Positions 47,224 to 57,047 of a stretch of 64,000 nt of DNA are shown here, one piece after another. Position 1 is the first letter of the stretch; every line of letters begins with the position of its first letter. Under the pieces are notes generated by a model. That model searched no databases and had not been told where the DNA came from. It saw only the letters and a list, made by a program, of their open reading frames with translations. The DNA lies in the NCBI GenBank assembly GCA_942491465.1, contig CALOBA010000039.1, forward strand, positions 1 to 64,000, given 5' to 3'. The stretch is from CALOBA01 sp942491465 (GTDB lineage: Bacteria; Pseudomonadota; Gammaproteobacteria; Chromatiales; Chromatiaceae). The position numbers and the translations under genes were made by a program.

Positions 47224-47622
47224 CTACCAGCTCTCGCGGTCGCAAGAAAGCCCCAGGGCATCCAGCCCCTCCTCGAAGTGATCGGAGATCATCGGGTGCG
47301 CGAGCACATACTCGCCGGCGCGGATGCTGAAGTCGCCGATGGCCTGGTCCACGGCCTCTTCCCACTCCTCGGTGCTGTAGTCGCCGCGGCCGAGCCACAT
47401 CAGCGCCACCAGCTCCGCGCGCTGGCGCTCGGACAGGTCCTCGACGGTGTCGCGAAACGCCCCCAGGCTGTGGTCATCGAGGTGATCCGCCAGCACCTGC
47501 ATCGCCCAGTCGTCGGTGGGGGCGTCGGGCACCTCGGGGATGACCACCGCCTCCTTGGCCTGAAACTCCCGCGCGAGGTTGATCAGCGCGCAGAGGGTGT
47601 CGAGGGGGATATGCAGTCGCAT
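47224..47622 (-). CDS. DUF3775 family protein
   Basis: A 132-residue acidic protein with the DUF3775 pattern: LHIPLDTLCALINLAREFQAKE at the start, then DDWAMQVLADHLDDHSLGAFRDTVEDLSERQRAELVALMWLGRGDY. Function unknown. The ATG at 47622 begins the conserved domain; the longer frame to 47700 has no support. It is transcribed in the same direction as the kai cluster but separated from it by the MITE. Confidence 0.82.
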   Translation of the reverse strand: MRLHIPLDTLCALINLAREFQAKEAVVIPEVPDAPTDDWAMQVLADHLDDHSLGAFRDTVEDLSERQRAELVALMWLGRGDYSTEEWEEAVDQAIGDFSIRAGEYVLAHPMISDHFEEGLDALGLSCDRESW

Positions 47623-47856
47623 CGTCGTCTCCGGTGCTCGTGGTGGATTGTGCCTTGGGGTCACGCCCTGGCCGGGAGCAAAGTCTACTCCCAATTCCAC
47701 GCAACCGCGCCGCTCGCCGTAACGGTATCACCGAGCGCATGATGAGCGCCGCCGCGCCCGGGTTCCGCCCCTCCCCCGCCATCGCTCCGCGCTATCATCG
47801 TGCCCGAGCCCCGAACCCCGCACCCTGGCAATCGAACGCAACAGAGGAAGACGACG

Positions 47857-48675
47857 ATGAGCCGAACCCTTTGCCCAACCCGCACCTTGGCCGCTGCCGC
47901 CGTCGCCATGGTCGGCCTGCTGAGCCTCGGCGGCTGCGCCACCGTCTCCGAGACGGGCCGCAGTCAGGTCCTGCTGATCAGCCCGTCGGAGGAGGCGCGG
48001 ATGGGCCTGACCGCCTTCCAGAAGGTCAAGGCCAGCGAGACGGTCTCCACAGATGCAAAGCACGCCGCGCTGGTGCGCAAGGTCGGCGGGCGCATCAGCA
48101 AGGTGGCACCGATGCCCCACGCCCAATGGGAGTTCGTGCTGTTCGAGGACAGCTCGCCGAATGCCTTTGCGCTGCCCGGCGGCAAGGTGGGCATCAACAC
48201 CGGCATCCTGAAGATCACCCAAAACGAGGCCGGGCTGGCCACGGTTATGGGCCATGAGGTCGCCCATGCCGTGGCCCGCCACGGCGCCGAGCGCATGTCC
48301 CAAGGCGTGCTGGTGCAGCTCGGCGGTGCGGTGCTGGGCGCGGCCCTCGGCGGCGAGTCGGCGCTGACCCGCGAGGTGGCCCAGCAGGCCTACGGGCTCG
48401 GCACCCAGCTCGGCGTCATGCTGCCCTACTCGCGCGTGCACGAGCTGGAGGCCGACGAGCTGGGGCTCTTGTACATGGCCCGCGCCGGCTATGACCCGAA
48501 CGAGGCCGTCGCCTTCTGGCAGCGCTTCGCCGACTACAACCGCAAGCGCGGCGGCAAGCCGCCGGCATTCCTGAGCACCCACCCGGTGGACGCCAAGCGC
48601 ATCGCCCAGCTAAGGGCCATGCTGCCCACCGCCATGGCCGAGTACAAGCGCGCGCAGGCCACGCAGCCGCGCTGA
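47857..48675 (+). CDS. M48-family zinc metalloprotease, lipoprotein
   Basis: A 272-residue periplasmic protease of the LoiP/YcaL type. The signal peptide ends in a lipobox (LSLGGC, Cys28). The zinc site is HEVAHAVARH, with the third ligand in the ELEADELGLLYMARAGYDP motif. It would degrade misfolded envelope proteins. ATG at 47857 lies after GAGGAAG. It stands alone between convergent or divergent genes. Confidence 0.93.
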   Translation: MSRTLCPTRTLAAAAVAMVGLLSLGGCATVSETGRSQVLLISPSEEARMGLTAFQKVKASETVSTDAKHAALVRKVGGRISKVAPMPHAQWEFVLFEDSSPNAFALPGGKVGINTGILKITQNEAGLATVMGHEVAHAVARHGAERMSQGVLVQLGGAVLGAALGGESALTREVAQQAYGLGTQLGVMLPYSRVHELEADELGLLYMARAGYDPNEAVAFWQRFADYNRKRGGKPPAFLSTHPVDAKRIAQLRAMLPTAMAEYKRAQATQPR

Positions 48676-48830
48676 CCATTGCGGCATCCCGGGAGCCCGC
48701 ACGGGCGTAGCCGCGGCGAGATCAGCACGCCTTGCAGGATGGGACCCGGGCGCGGTCATCGCGGATCGGCATGCATCCGCCCCGCGAGGTTACAATCAGG
48801 CCACTGCGCAACCAACCCCAGCGGCCGATC

Positions 48831-51800
48831 ATGGCAACCAGCACCAGCAACCCCGAGCCTACCGAAGACCATCGCGGCGACCAGGCAAACGCGGACGCGC
48901 CCGAGATCACCGCGGATACGCCCACGGGCGCCGACGCCCCCGCGGTGGACATCCCCGTGGTCGGCATCGGCGCCTCCGCCGGCGGCCTGGATGCCTTCCG
49001 CCGGCTGCTGGCCGGTCTGCGCCCGGACACGGGCATGGCCTTCGTGCTCATCCAGCACCTCGCCCCCAGCCACGAGTCGCTGCTGCCCCAGCTGTTGCAG
49101 GCGGATGCCCCGATGCCGGTGGTGGCGGTGCGCGACGGCATGTCCATCGAGGCCAACCGGGTCTATGTGATCGCCCCCGGCCAGCAGCTCCACCTGCTGC
49201 ACAATCGGCTGCAGTCCATTCCCGAAGACGGCGCGACGCGGCCGTTCCACCCCATCGACAATTTCCTCTCCAGCCTGGCCGTGGATCGCAGCAGCAAGGC
49301 GATCGGCGTCATCCTCTCCGGCACCGCCACCGACGGCACCCTCGGCTGCCGCCACATCAAGGAGGCCGGGGGCATCACCTTCGCGCAGGACCGCGACAGC
49401 GCGGCCTTTCCGTCCATGCCGGCGAATGCGATCGCCGCCGGCGTGATCGACTTCGAGCTTGCGCCGACGCGCATTGCCCGCGAGCTGAACCGTCTCGCCG
49501 GTCACCCGATCCTGACGCGGCCCTCGATCGGCGGGCGCGAGCCGATGCTCCCCATCAGCCTGGAGACGCTGAACAAGATCCTGATCCTGCTGCGCTCGCG
49601 CACCGGTCACGACTTCTCGCACTACAAGGACAGCACCATCCGACGCCGCATCAGCCGACGCGTGTTGCTGCACAAGCTCGATAGCGCCGAACACTACGTC
49701 CGGCTGTTGCAGCAGGACGCGGCGGAGGCCAAGAACCTGCTGCAGGATCTGCTGATCAACGTCACCGGCTTCTTCCGCGACCCGGACGGTTTCAACGCCC
49801 TGGAGCAGATCGCCTTCCCGGCCCTGCTCGAGGGGCGCGATCCCCTGACCCCGCTGCGCATCTGGGTGCCGGGCTGCTCCACCGGCCAGGAGATCTACTC
49901 CATCGCGATCCTGCTTCAGGAGCACCTCGAGTCCCGCACCGCGCAGCCGCGGGTGCAGCTGTTCGGCAGCGACATCGACGAGGAGGCCATCGACGCGGCG
50001 CGCAAGGCCATCTACCCGACGGCGATCGAGAACGAGGTGACGCCGACCCGGCTGAAGCGCTGGTTCCGCAAGGTGCCCGGCGGCTATCAGGTCAGCCCGG
50101 AGCTGCGCGAGAGCTGCATCTTCGCGACCCAAAGCGTCGCCCGCGATCCGCCGTTCTCGCGCCTGGACCTGGTCAGCTGCCGGAACCTGCTGATCTACTT
50201 CGAGGCCGTGCTGCAAGGCAAGGTCCTGCAGCTGCTGCACTACGCGCTGGAGCCGGACGGCTTTCTGCTGCTCGGCAGCTCCGAGAGCATCGGCGCCCGC
50301 GCCGACCTGTTCGCATTGCGCGACAAGGCGGGCAAGCTCTACCGGAAGAAGGGGACCACGTCCCGATCCACCGGCGACCTGGTCTTCCGCATGGATCGCT
50401 CACCGCCGGCCACCGACACCGGCCGGGGCCGGGAGCCCGCGGTCTACGATCTCGATCGCGTCGCCGAGCAGCGCCTGATCGCGCACTTCGCACCGGTGGG
50501 CGTGATCATCGGGCCGGATCAGCGCATCCTGCGCTTCTTCGGCCGCTGCTGGCCCTATGTCGAGCATTCCGCCGGCACGGCCACGCTGAACCTGTACAAG
50601 CTGGTCCACCCGGACCTGCTGCTGGAGCTGCGCGCCGCCATCCACAGCGCCGGCAAGACCGGCGCGGACGTGCGCAAGGCGAACATCAAGATCCGCGTCG
50701 AAAACGAGCTGCGACGGGTCACCATCCAGGTGATCCCCCTCGGAGGCGCGATCCGCAGCGAGAGCAATCTGATCGTCCTGTTCGAGCCGACGGCGCCAGC
50801 GGCGGCCGCGACCCCGGCGCAGGCCACGCCGAGCGCGGAGGCCCCCGCCCGGGACGCGGCCGGCGCCGCGGCGGATGACCCGGCGGCAGCCGCGCTGTGC
50901 TCGCGCATCGCCGAGCTTGAGCGCGAGCTCGGGGACACCCGCGACTACATGCAGTCCATCATCGAGGAGCAGGAAGGATTCAACGAGGAGCTGCGCTCGG
51001 CCAACGAGGAGGTCCAGTCCACCAACGAGGAGCTGCAGAGCGCCAACGAGGAGCTGGAGACCGCCAAGGAGGAGCTGCAGAGCGCCAACGAGGAGCTGGC
51101 CACCGTCAACGTCGAGCTGGAGAACCGCAACGAGGACCTGGCGCGCTCCAACAACGACCTGACCAACCTGCTGGCCAGCGTCAACCTGCCCATCCTGATC
51201 CTGGACAGCAAGCTTCGGGTACGCCAGTTCACCCGGCCGGCGGAGCGGCTGCTGAACCTGATCGACGGCGACATCGGTCGCCCCATCGGCAACATCAATC
51301 CGAACATCGCGCTACCGGGGCTGGAGCATGACGTGCTCGAGGTGATCGAGACCATGACCCTCAAGGAGCAGGAGCTGAGGGACGACCAGGGGCGCTGGTA
51401 CTCGGTGCGCTTCCGCCCCTACCGCACCCTCGACAACCGCATCGACGGCGCGATCCTGTTGTTCATCGACCTCGACGACGTCAAGCATGTGGAGCGCCTG
51501 GAGCAGGCCCTGGCCGAGGAGCGCCGACTCGCCACCGTGGTGCGCGACGCCAACGATGCCATCACCGTGCACGACCTCGACGGCAGCATCCGCGCCTGGA
51601 ATCCGGCCGCGACGCGTATCTACGGCTATACGGAGGACGAGGCCCTCGGCATGAACGTCCGCCAGTTCGTCGATGAGCGCGGGCAACCGCAGCTGGAGGC
51701 CATGCTCGCCGACATCCGCGCCGGGCAGACGCCGACACCGGTGACGCTGGAGCGCCTCCACAAGGACGGCCATCGGCTGCGCGTGCTGCTCTCGGCCTCG

Positions 51801-51890
51801 ATACTGGTGAACGGGGCCGGGCAGCCCGTCGCCGTTGCGACCACCGAACGGCCGCAGATAGGGCCGGCAAACCGCCCCAATGGTGTGTAG
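48831..51890 (+). CDS. CheB-CheR-PAS fusion protein (chemotaxis-like)
   Basis: A 1019-residue fusion. An acidic N-terminal linker precedes a CheB methylesterase domain (about 40-225: VVGIGASAGGLDAF with catalytic Ser, QHLAPSHES with His, LSGTATDGTLG with Asp). Then come a CheR methyltransferase (about 235-505: TGFFRDPDGF, WVPGCSTGQEIYSIAI, FGSDIDEEAIDAARKAIYP, RDPPFSRLDLVSCRNLLIYF), a PAS-like region, a long coiled coil of SANEELQ heptads (about 715-785) and two PAS domains. No kinase domain follows, unlike many relatives. No classical chemotaxis genes adjoin it, so it may modify a non-standard receptor. ATG at 48831 is taken because upstream codons lack similarity. Confidence 0.92.
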   Translation: MATSTSNPEPTEDHRGDQANADAPEITADTPTGADAPAVDIPVVGIGASAGGLDAFRRLLAGLRPDTGMAFVLIQHLAPSHESLLPQLLQADAPMPVVAVRDGMSIEANRVYVIAPGQQLHLLHNRLQSIPEDGATRPFHPIDNFLSSLAVDRSSKAIGVILSGTATDGTLGCRHIKEAGGITFAQDRDSAAFPSMPANAIAAGVIDFELAPTRIARELNRLAGHPILTRPSIGGREPMLPISLETLNKILILLRSRTGHDFSHYKDSTIRRRISRRVLLHKLDSAEHYVRLLQQDAAEAKNLLQDLLINVTGFFRDPDGFNALEQIAFPALLEGRDPLTPLRIWVPGCSTGQEIYSIAILLQEHLESRTAQPRVQLFGSDIDEEAIDAARKAIYPTAIENEVTPTRLKRWFRKVPGGYQVSPELRESCIFATQSVARDPPFSRLDLVSCRNLLIYFEAVLQGKVLQLLHYALEPDGFLLLGSSESIGARADLFALRDKAGKLYRKKGTTSRSTGDLVFRMDRSPPATDTGRGREPAVYDLDRVAEQRLIAHFAPVGVIIGPDQRILRFFGRCWPYVEHSAGTATLNLYKLVHPDLLLELRAAIHSAGKTGADVRKANIKIRVENELRRVTIQVIPLGGAIRSESNLIVLFEPTAPAAAATPAQATPSAEAPARDAAGAAADDPAAAALCSRIAELERELGDTRDYMQSIIEEQEGFNEELRSANEEVQSTNEELQSANEELETAKEELQSANEELATVNVELENRNEDLARSNNDLTNLLASVNLPILILDSKLRVRQFTRPAERLLNLIDGDIGRPIGNINPNIALPGLEHDVLEVIETMTLKEQELRDDQGRWYSVRFRPYRTLDNRIDGAILLFIDLDDVKHVERLEQALAEERRLATVVRDANDAITVHDLDGSIRAWNPAATRIYGYTEDEALGMNVRQFVDERGQPQLEAMLADIRAGQTPTPVTLERLHKDGHRLRVLLSASILVNGAGQPVAVATTERPQIGPANRPNGV

Positions 51891-52063
51891 TATTGTTGAC
51901 GTGTTCCCGCTCCACCGGCCCGCCGCCCGGACCTAGCGCCGCTGGCACAGGGGACATTGTGTTCTCCTGGGACCCTGCCTGAGCCATGCCCCTGCGCCAC
52001 GCATCGGCGCACATCGCTCGCATCTCAGCCACGAAGGCTCCACCTGCATGAGGCGTTGCGACC

Positions 52064-54664
52064 ATGTCGGCAGAATCCCGCACCAGTCCCTACCGCAAGC
52101 TCCCCCGCAACCAGCTCGAGCGGCTGCTGGCCGATGCCGAGCAGGCCCTGCTGGCCGAGACCGACAGCGACGCCCGGCGGCTGCTGCACGACCTGCAGCT
52201 GCACCAGATCGAGCTGGAGATCTCCAATCGGGAGCTGGTGGCCGCGCAATCGGCGGTGGAGGAATCCCGCGAGCAGTTCGTCACCCTGTTTGATTTCGCC
52301 CCGATCGCCTATCTCAGGCTCGATCGCACCGCCCAGGTCGTGCAGGCCAATCTGGCCGCCGCGCGCCTGTTCGGCCGGGTGCGCAGCAGACTGGAAGGCC
52401 AGCTGCTGACGACACTGTTGCACCACGACCATCGCCTGGGGCTGCTCGGGCATATCCAGGCCGCCTTTGACGACGTAGGGGTCAGCACGGCCGAGTTCCA
52501 ATCCCGCCCCGCCGACGACGGGGACGTCCGCAACCTGCGCCTCGACAGCACCGCGACAACCTGGAGCGACGGTGCCCCGAGCGCCCTGGTCACGGTGACC
52601 GACATCACGGACCTGCGCACCGCCGAGCGCAGACTGCGCGAGAGCCATCACGAGCTGAGCACCCTGATCGCGGCGGCGCCGACCGGGATCGGCATCGTGC
52701 GCGAGCGCATGCTCCAGTCGGTCAGCCCGCGGCTGCTCGAGCTGCTCGATTACCACGAAGCTGCGCTGATCGGCCGCAGCACCCGCATGCTCTATCCGAC
52801 CGAGGCCGAGTATGCGCGCGTCGGGCGGCTCAAGTACGCGCAGATCAACCGTGCCGGCGTCGGCGAGATCGAGACCGTGATGCGTCGCCGCGACGGCACC
52901 CTGGTCGATGTGCTGCTGCGCTCCGCGGCCCTCGACGCGCATGATCTCGCTGCCGGTGTGGTCTTCACCGTGCTCGACATCACCGAGCGCAAGCGCATCG
53001 ACAACGAGCTGCACCAGGCACGGCGACTACTCGACCTGTCCCTGGCGGGGGGCGACATCGGCAGCTACACGGCGGATCTGCCCGGCGGCCCGATCACCGT
53101 CGATGAACGCTACCTGGCGATGCTCGGCCATCGCCCCGGGGAGCTGCCGCTCGATCGAAAGACCTGGATGGAGATGATCCATCCCCATGACCGAGCCGGG
53201 GTCGAGGCCCGGCTCGCACCGGTGCTGGCCGGCGAACTCGACGCCTTCGAGGCCGACTATCGGATGGGCCACCGCCTGGGCCATTGGGTCTGGATCATGG
53301 ATCGGGCGCGGGTGCATCAGCGCGACACCGCAGCCGGGACCTTGCACATGGCGGGGACCCACCTCAACATCACGCGTCGGCACGAGATCGAGGAGCAGGT
53401 CGCCTACCTGGTGGAGCATGACGCCCTCACCGACCTGCTGAACCGGCGCGGGATCACGCGCCGGCTCGAGCGGATGCAGGCGACGGCCGAGCGCTCCGGT
53501 CGGCCGTTCGCCTTGGCGGTGCTCGATCTGGACCATTTCAAGGAGATCAACGACGGCTTCGGCCACCCGATCGGCGATCGGGTACTGCACGGCGTCGCCG
53601 AAACCCTGCGCGCGGCCCTGCGCACCACCGACGTGCTCGGCCGCTGGGGCGGCGATGAACTCATCATCGCGACCCCGGACAGCACCGAGGCCGCGGCGAT
53701 GACGACCATCGAGCGCTTGCGCGCCGACGTCGGCGAGCACCTGATCGACGCCGACGGCCAACACATCCGGGTGACGCTGAGCGCCGGGCTGGCGGTGTTT
53801 CAGCCGGACCGGGACGATCTGGCCGCGGTCATCGCGCGGGCGGACGGCGCGCTCTACCAGGCCAAGCGGCTGGGCCGCGACCGCATGGAGTTCAGCGGCA
53901 GCGAAGACGGCCGCAAGGCGATCTCCATCGCGACCATGATCCGCACCGCGCTGCGCGAGGACCGGATCGAGATCCGCGCCCATCCGATCTTCGATCTGCG
54001 CACCGGGGTGGTGGTCGGTGAGGAATTTGCTGCCCGCATCCTGCAGCGGGACGACGGCACCATGGACATCGGCGCCTATTTGTATGATGTTGCCCTGAAG
54101 CTCAGTCTCATGCACCAGATCGACCGGCGCCTGATCGAAGCGGCTGCGGCACGGCTGCAGGCCGCGCGTCCGCCGGGCAATGCGCCGGCGCGCCGGCTTG
54201 CGTTCGCCGGCGTGTCGGCAGACCTGCTGAGCCGTCCGGACCTGGTCGAGCATCTCGCCGAGGGCGTGCCGAGCGCGTCGTCGAGCGACCGCAACGCCGG
54301 CCTGGTGCTGACCATCGACCAGGCCCAGGTCGACCCCGACGACGACGAACTGCTGGACGGGCTGAACCCCTTCCTGCGCCGCGGCTGCAAGCTCGCCCTG
54401 GACGATGTGGGGGGCAAGGCATCGACCCATCGCTTCCTGGCCCGGCTGCCTGCGAGCTTCGTCATACTCAGCCGGGACCTGGTGCGTCAGTCCGCCGAAT
54501 CGCCCCGCGCGCGGGCCGTCCTAAGCGGCATCATCCATAGCGTTCGCGACCTGGGCTGCATCAGCGTTGCCCGCGACGTCGACGACCCGGCCACACAAGA
54601 GCGCCTGGCAGAACAGGGCGTCGACCTGGGCCTGGGCGAGACGGTCGAGCCCCCTAGCCCCTAG
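52064..54664 (+). CDS. PAS-GGDEF protein with degenerate EAL domain
   Basis: An 866-residue signalling protein. Three PAS-like domains (about 60-190, 200-315, 320-435) precede a GGDEF diguanylate cyclase (about 445-600) with the active-site motif as R-W-G-G-D-E-L; D/E in the loop are kept, the final Phe is Leu. The C-terminal 260 residues are EAL-like, but the EAL signature reads EEF and the metal-binding DDFG reads DDVG, so phosphodiesterase activity is unlikely and a c-di-GMP or GTP sensing role is possible. No membrane segments are seen, so a cytoplasmic sensor. Located 173 bp downstream of the CheB-CheR fusion on the same strand. Confidence 0.9.
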   Translation: MSAESRTSPYRKLPRNQLERLLADAEQALLAETDSDARRLLHDLQLHQIELEISNRELVAAQSAVEESREQFVTLFDFAPIAYLRLDRTAQVVQANLAAARLFGRVRSRLEGQLLTTLLHHDHRLGLLGHIQAAFDDVGVSTAEFQSRPADDGDVRNLRLDSTATTWSDGAPSALVTVTDITDLRTAERRLRESHHELSTLIAAAPTGIGIVRERMLQSVSPRLLELLDYHEAALIGRSTRMLYPTEAEYARVGRLKYAQINRAGVGEIETVMRRRDGTLVDVLLRSAALDAHDLAAGVVFTVLDITERKRIDNELHQARRLLDLSLAGGDIGSYTADLPGGPITVDERYLAMLGHRPGELPLDRKTWMEMIHPHDRAGVEARLAPVLAGELDAFEADYRMGHRLGHWVWIMDRARVHQRDTAAGTLHMAGTHLNITRRHEIEEQVAYLVEHDALTDLLNRRGITRRLERMQATAERSGRPFALAVLDLDHFKEINDGFGHPIGDRVLHGVAETLRAALRTTDVLGRWGGDELIIATPDSTEAAAMTTIERLRADVGEHLIDADGQHIRVTLSAGLAVFQPDRDDLAAVIARADGALYQAKRLGRDRMEFSGSEDGRKAISIATMIRTALREDRIEIRAHPIFDLRTGVVVGEEFAARILQRDDGTMDIGAYLYDVALKLSLMHQIDRRLIEAAAARLQAARPPGNAPARRLAFAGVSADLLSRPDLVEHLAEGVPSASSSDRNAGLVLTIDQAQVDPDDDELLDGLNPFLRRGCKLALDDVGGKASTHRFLARLPASFVILSRDLVRQSAESPRARAVLSGIIHSVRDLGCISVARDVDDPATQERLAEQGVDLGLGETVEPPSP

Positions 54665-54668
54665 CACC

Positions 54669-56100
54669 TCGTCAAGACGCCGACGATCCCCGTCAGCGGC
54701 GGGACGCCGCTGCTCCCCGGAGCGGGGGCGTCCCGCCCCCGACTAGTGCACCGCTGCGGAAGTCCCAAGACCGCCGGCATGCCCACTCGGTGCTGTGGGA
54801 GCGACTTGCAGTCGCGACTTCCGCGTCGCGGCGGTCGCGATTGCAAATCGCTCCCACAGCTGCGGGCGGTCTCGGAATTTTCGCGGCAAAGCACTAGGAT
54901 GGGGGAGTCTCGCCCCCCAGCACAGCGCACGTCGGCGAGACGCCGACGATCCCAGCCAGCGGCGGGACGCCGCTGCTCCCCGGAGCGGGGGCGTCCCGCC
55001 CCCGACTAGCATGGGGGGAGTCTCGCCCACCAGCACAGCACGTCGGCGAGACGCCGACGATCCCAGCCAGCGGCGGGACGCTGCCGCTCCCCGGAGCGGG
55101 GGCGCCCCGCCCCCGACTAGTGCACCGATGCGGAAGTCCCAAGACCGCCGGCATGCCCACTCGGTGCTGTGGGAGCGACTTGCAGTCGCGACTTCCGCGT
55201 CGCGGCGGTCGCGATTGCAAATCGCTCCCACAGCTGCGGGCGGTCTCGGAATTTTCGCGGCAAAGCACTAGGATGGGGGAGTCTCGCCCACCAGCACAGC
55301 GCACGTCGGCGAGACGCCGACGATCCCAGTCAGCGGCGGGACGCCGCTGCTCCCCGGAGCGGGGGCGTCCCGCCCCCGACTAGTGCACCGCTGCGGAAGT
55401 CCCAAGACCGCCGGCATGCCCACTCGGTGCTGTGGGAGCGACTTGCAGTCGCGACTTCCGCGTCGCGGCGGTCGCGATTGCAAATCGCTCCCACAGCTAC
55501 GGGCGGTCTCGGAATTTTCGCGGCAAAGCACTAGGATGGGGGGAGTCTCGCCCACCAGCACAGCGCACGTCGGCGAGACGCCGACGATCCCAGCCAGCGG
55601 CGGGACGCCGCTGCTCCCCGGAGCGGGGGCGTCCCGCCCCCGACTAGCATGGGGGGAGTCTCGCCCACCAGCACAGCACGTCGGCGAGACGCCGACGATC
55701 CCAGCCAGCGGCGGGACGCGCGTGCATCGCTCCCGGAGGCGGGGCGTCCCGACCCCCGACTGAGCATGGGGGGAGTCTCGCCCACCAGCACAGCACGTCG
55801 GCGAGACGCCGACGATCCCAGTCAGCGGCGGGACGCCGCTGCTCCCCGGAGCGGGGGCGTCCCGCCCCCGACTAGCATGGGGGGAGTCTCGCCCACCAGC
55901 ACAGCACGTCGGCGAGACGCCGACGATCCCAGTCAGCGGCGGGACGCCGCTGCTCCCCGGAGCGGGGGCGTCCCGCCCCCGACTAGCATGGGGGGAGTCT
56001 CGCCCCCCCAGCACAGCGCACGTCGGCGAGACGCCGACGATCCCAGCCAGCGGCGGGACGCCGCTGCTCCCCGGAGCGGGGGCGTCCCGCCCCCGACTGG
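54669..56100. repeat. Complex hairpin-rich repeat island (A and B units)
   Basis: Nine copies of a 79 bp A unit start near 54669, 54931, 55042, 55305, 55569, 55680, 55797, 55908 and 56022. Each A unit holds three near-perfect hairpins with three-base loops: GTCGGCG-AGA-CGCCGAC, CAGCGGCG-GGA-CGCCGCTG and CGGGGGCG-TCC-CGCCCCCG. Three B units (67 bp palindromes CTGTGGGAGCGACTTGCAGTCGCGA...TCGCTCCCACAG) lie at 54793-54859, 55167-55233 and 55430-55496. A-to-A spacing is 111-117 bp without B and about 263 bp with B. The copy at 55680 is partly scrambled. Open frames across it on both strands are by-products of the repetition. Confidence 0.93.
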
Positions 56101-56276
56101 GATGGGGGATGCCGGTGCGCGAACCTGACTGCGGCATCCTCTCTTATCCGTGGCTCCGCGGCTCCGTGTGAGATCAATTTCGAGTCCGGCGAGCCCCCCG
56201 GTCGGTCTTGATCGACGCGCCAGTCAGCCGTTGGGGGTGTCGCGCAGTCGGGGCTTTCGGCCGCGAATCGTAGGGT

Positions 56277-56549
56277 TCAAGATGGCTCCGGCAGCGCATG
56301 GTCCGGCGACGGCAGCGCTGCGGTCCAGCCGGTTGTCGTCCCCGGAGTCCCCCACAGCAGCAGGCCGAGCACGGCGCCGGTGATGAGCGCGCCGGAGATC
56401 AGCGAGCCCGTTGCCCGGGCGGGCGGGCGCTGCCGGTCGTTGCGCCCCGTGCCCGGCGCCGTATGCGGCGCGCGATCGGCAGATGGCCCGCGATACAGCG
56501 CGCTGACCGGTCCTTGCGGTTGGAAGTCGGTGGATGCTGATGGATTCAT
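56277..56549 (-). CDS. Small single-span membrane protein, unknown
   Basis: A 90-residue protein with a Pro/Arg-rich N-terminal part, one membrane segment (GSLISGALITGAVLGLLLW) and a short Thr/Ser tail. The ATG at 56549 follows GAGGTGACAC, a good ribosome site. A Fur box lies 110 bp upstream, so it may be iron regulated. The topology (short cytoplasmic basic end, membrane anchor, short outer end) vaguely recalls the anchor of TonB-type proteins, but no family is recognised. Confidence 0.5.
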   Translation of the reverse strand: MNPSASTDFQPQGPVSALYRGPSADRAPHTAPGTGRNDRQRPPARATGSLISGALITGAVLGLLLWGTPGTTTGWTAALPSPDHALPEPS

Positions 56550-56658
56550 CGTGTCACCTCATGACGGGTTGGCTGCTGGCGCGTCGGCGGCGTGCCGATC
56601 GACTCCCGGTGCAGCCCCTCCAGCGCACCGGAGGCCGGGCCCGCAAGCAGCGAGATTA

Positions 56659-56677
56659 ATGATAATGGTTCTCATTA
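56659..56677. promoter_or_regulatory. Fur box
   Basis: AATGATAATGGTTCTCATT closely matches the 19 bp Fur consensus (GATAATGATAATCATTATC-type interlocking hexamers). It is in AT-rich DNA that contrasts with the surroundings. The nearest gene transcribed away from it is the small membrane protein at 56549 (minus); no plus-strand gene begins until 57048, beyond a MITE. Confidence 0.75.
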
Positions 56678-56861
56678 CATTAATTCAATCCGGTCGCGCT
56701 CGCAATGACAATTCCCCAGCGCCGCGCTTGGCGATACCCCGCCGGGGACGCTCCTGCACCGCAGGGGAGCCGATGAGGAGCGCCAGCTGCCAGCCGGCAA
56801 CCGGGCCTGCCGGCCAGTCTCAACAAGGCCCTTGACGGCGCTGGCAGAGGGTATTATCGTA

Positions 56862-56880
56862 AATACGAATCGTTCGTATT
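56862..56880. promoter_or_regulatory. Perfect 8-3-8 palindrome, probable operator
   Basis: AATACGAA-TCG-TTCGTATT is a perfect inverted repeat of eight bases around TCG, preceded by GTATTATCGT. It has the look of a repressor or dimeric regulator site. The MITE at 56889 begins 8 bp downstream, so whatever promoter it controlled may have been cut from its gene. Confidence 0.55.
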
Positions 56881-56888
56881 ACGCTTAG

Positions 56889-56986
56889 TCAAGGTTCAGA
56901 AACAAGTGGTGCAGACGCAACCACGAAATGGCCAATCAAAAGGTTCAGCGAGCGGGCGTCTGCGCCACTTGTTTCTGAACCGATCC
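56889..56986 (-). mobile_element. MITE copy 5 (98 bp), inverted
   Basis: Same family in the opposite orientation, flanked by TTAG (56885-56888 and 56987-56990). It lies between the palindromic operator and the small gene at 57048. Confidence 0.87.
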
Positions 56987-57047
56987 TTAGCGTACTTCGG
57001 ATGCCCAACCCCGAACGCCCGTCCCGTCGCCCAGAGGAGCCCCAGCC

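Noticed and set aside
54669..56100. Regularly spaced repeats resembling a CRISPR array.
   Set aside because: Units are 79 bp with internal hairpins and the spacers are themselves repeated; no cas genes nearby.
55268..56137. A 289-codon open frame on the minus strand (and others on the plus strand) across the repeat island, with repeating SRGRDAPAPGSSGVPPL.
   Set aside because: It results from translating the tandem hairpin repeats; similar frames exist on both strands, with no ribosome site or known fold.
56380..56835. A plus-strand frame across the Fur box region.
   Set aside because: It has no ribosome site, runs through the AT-rich operator region and opposes a better supported minus-strand gene.
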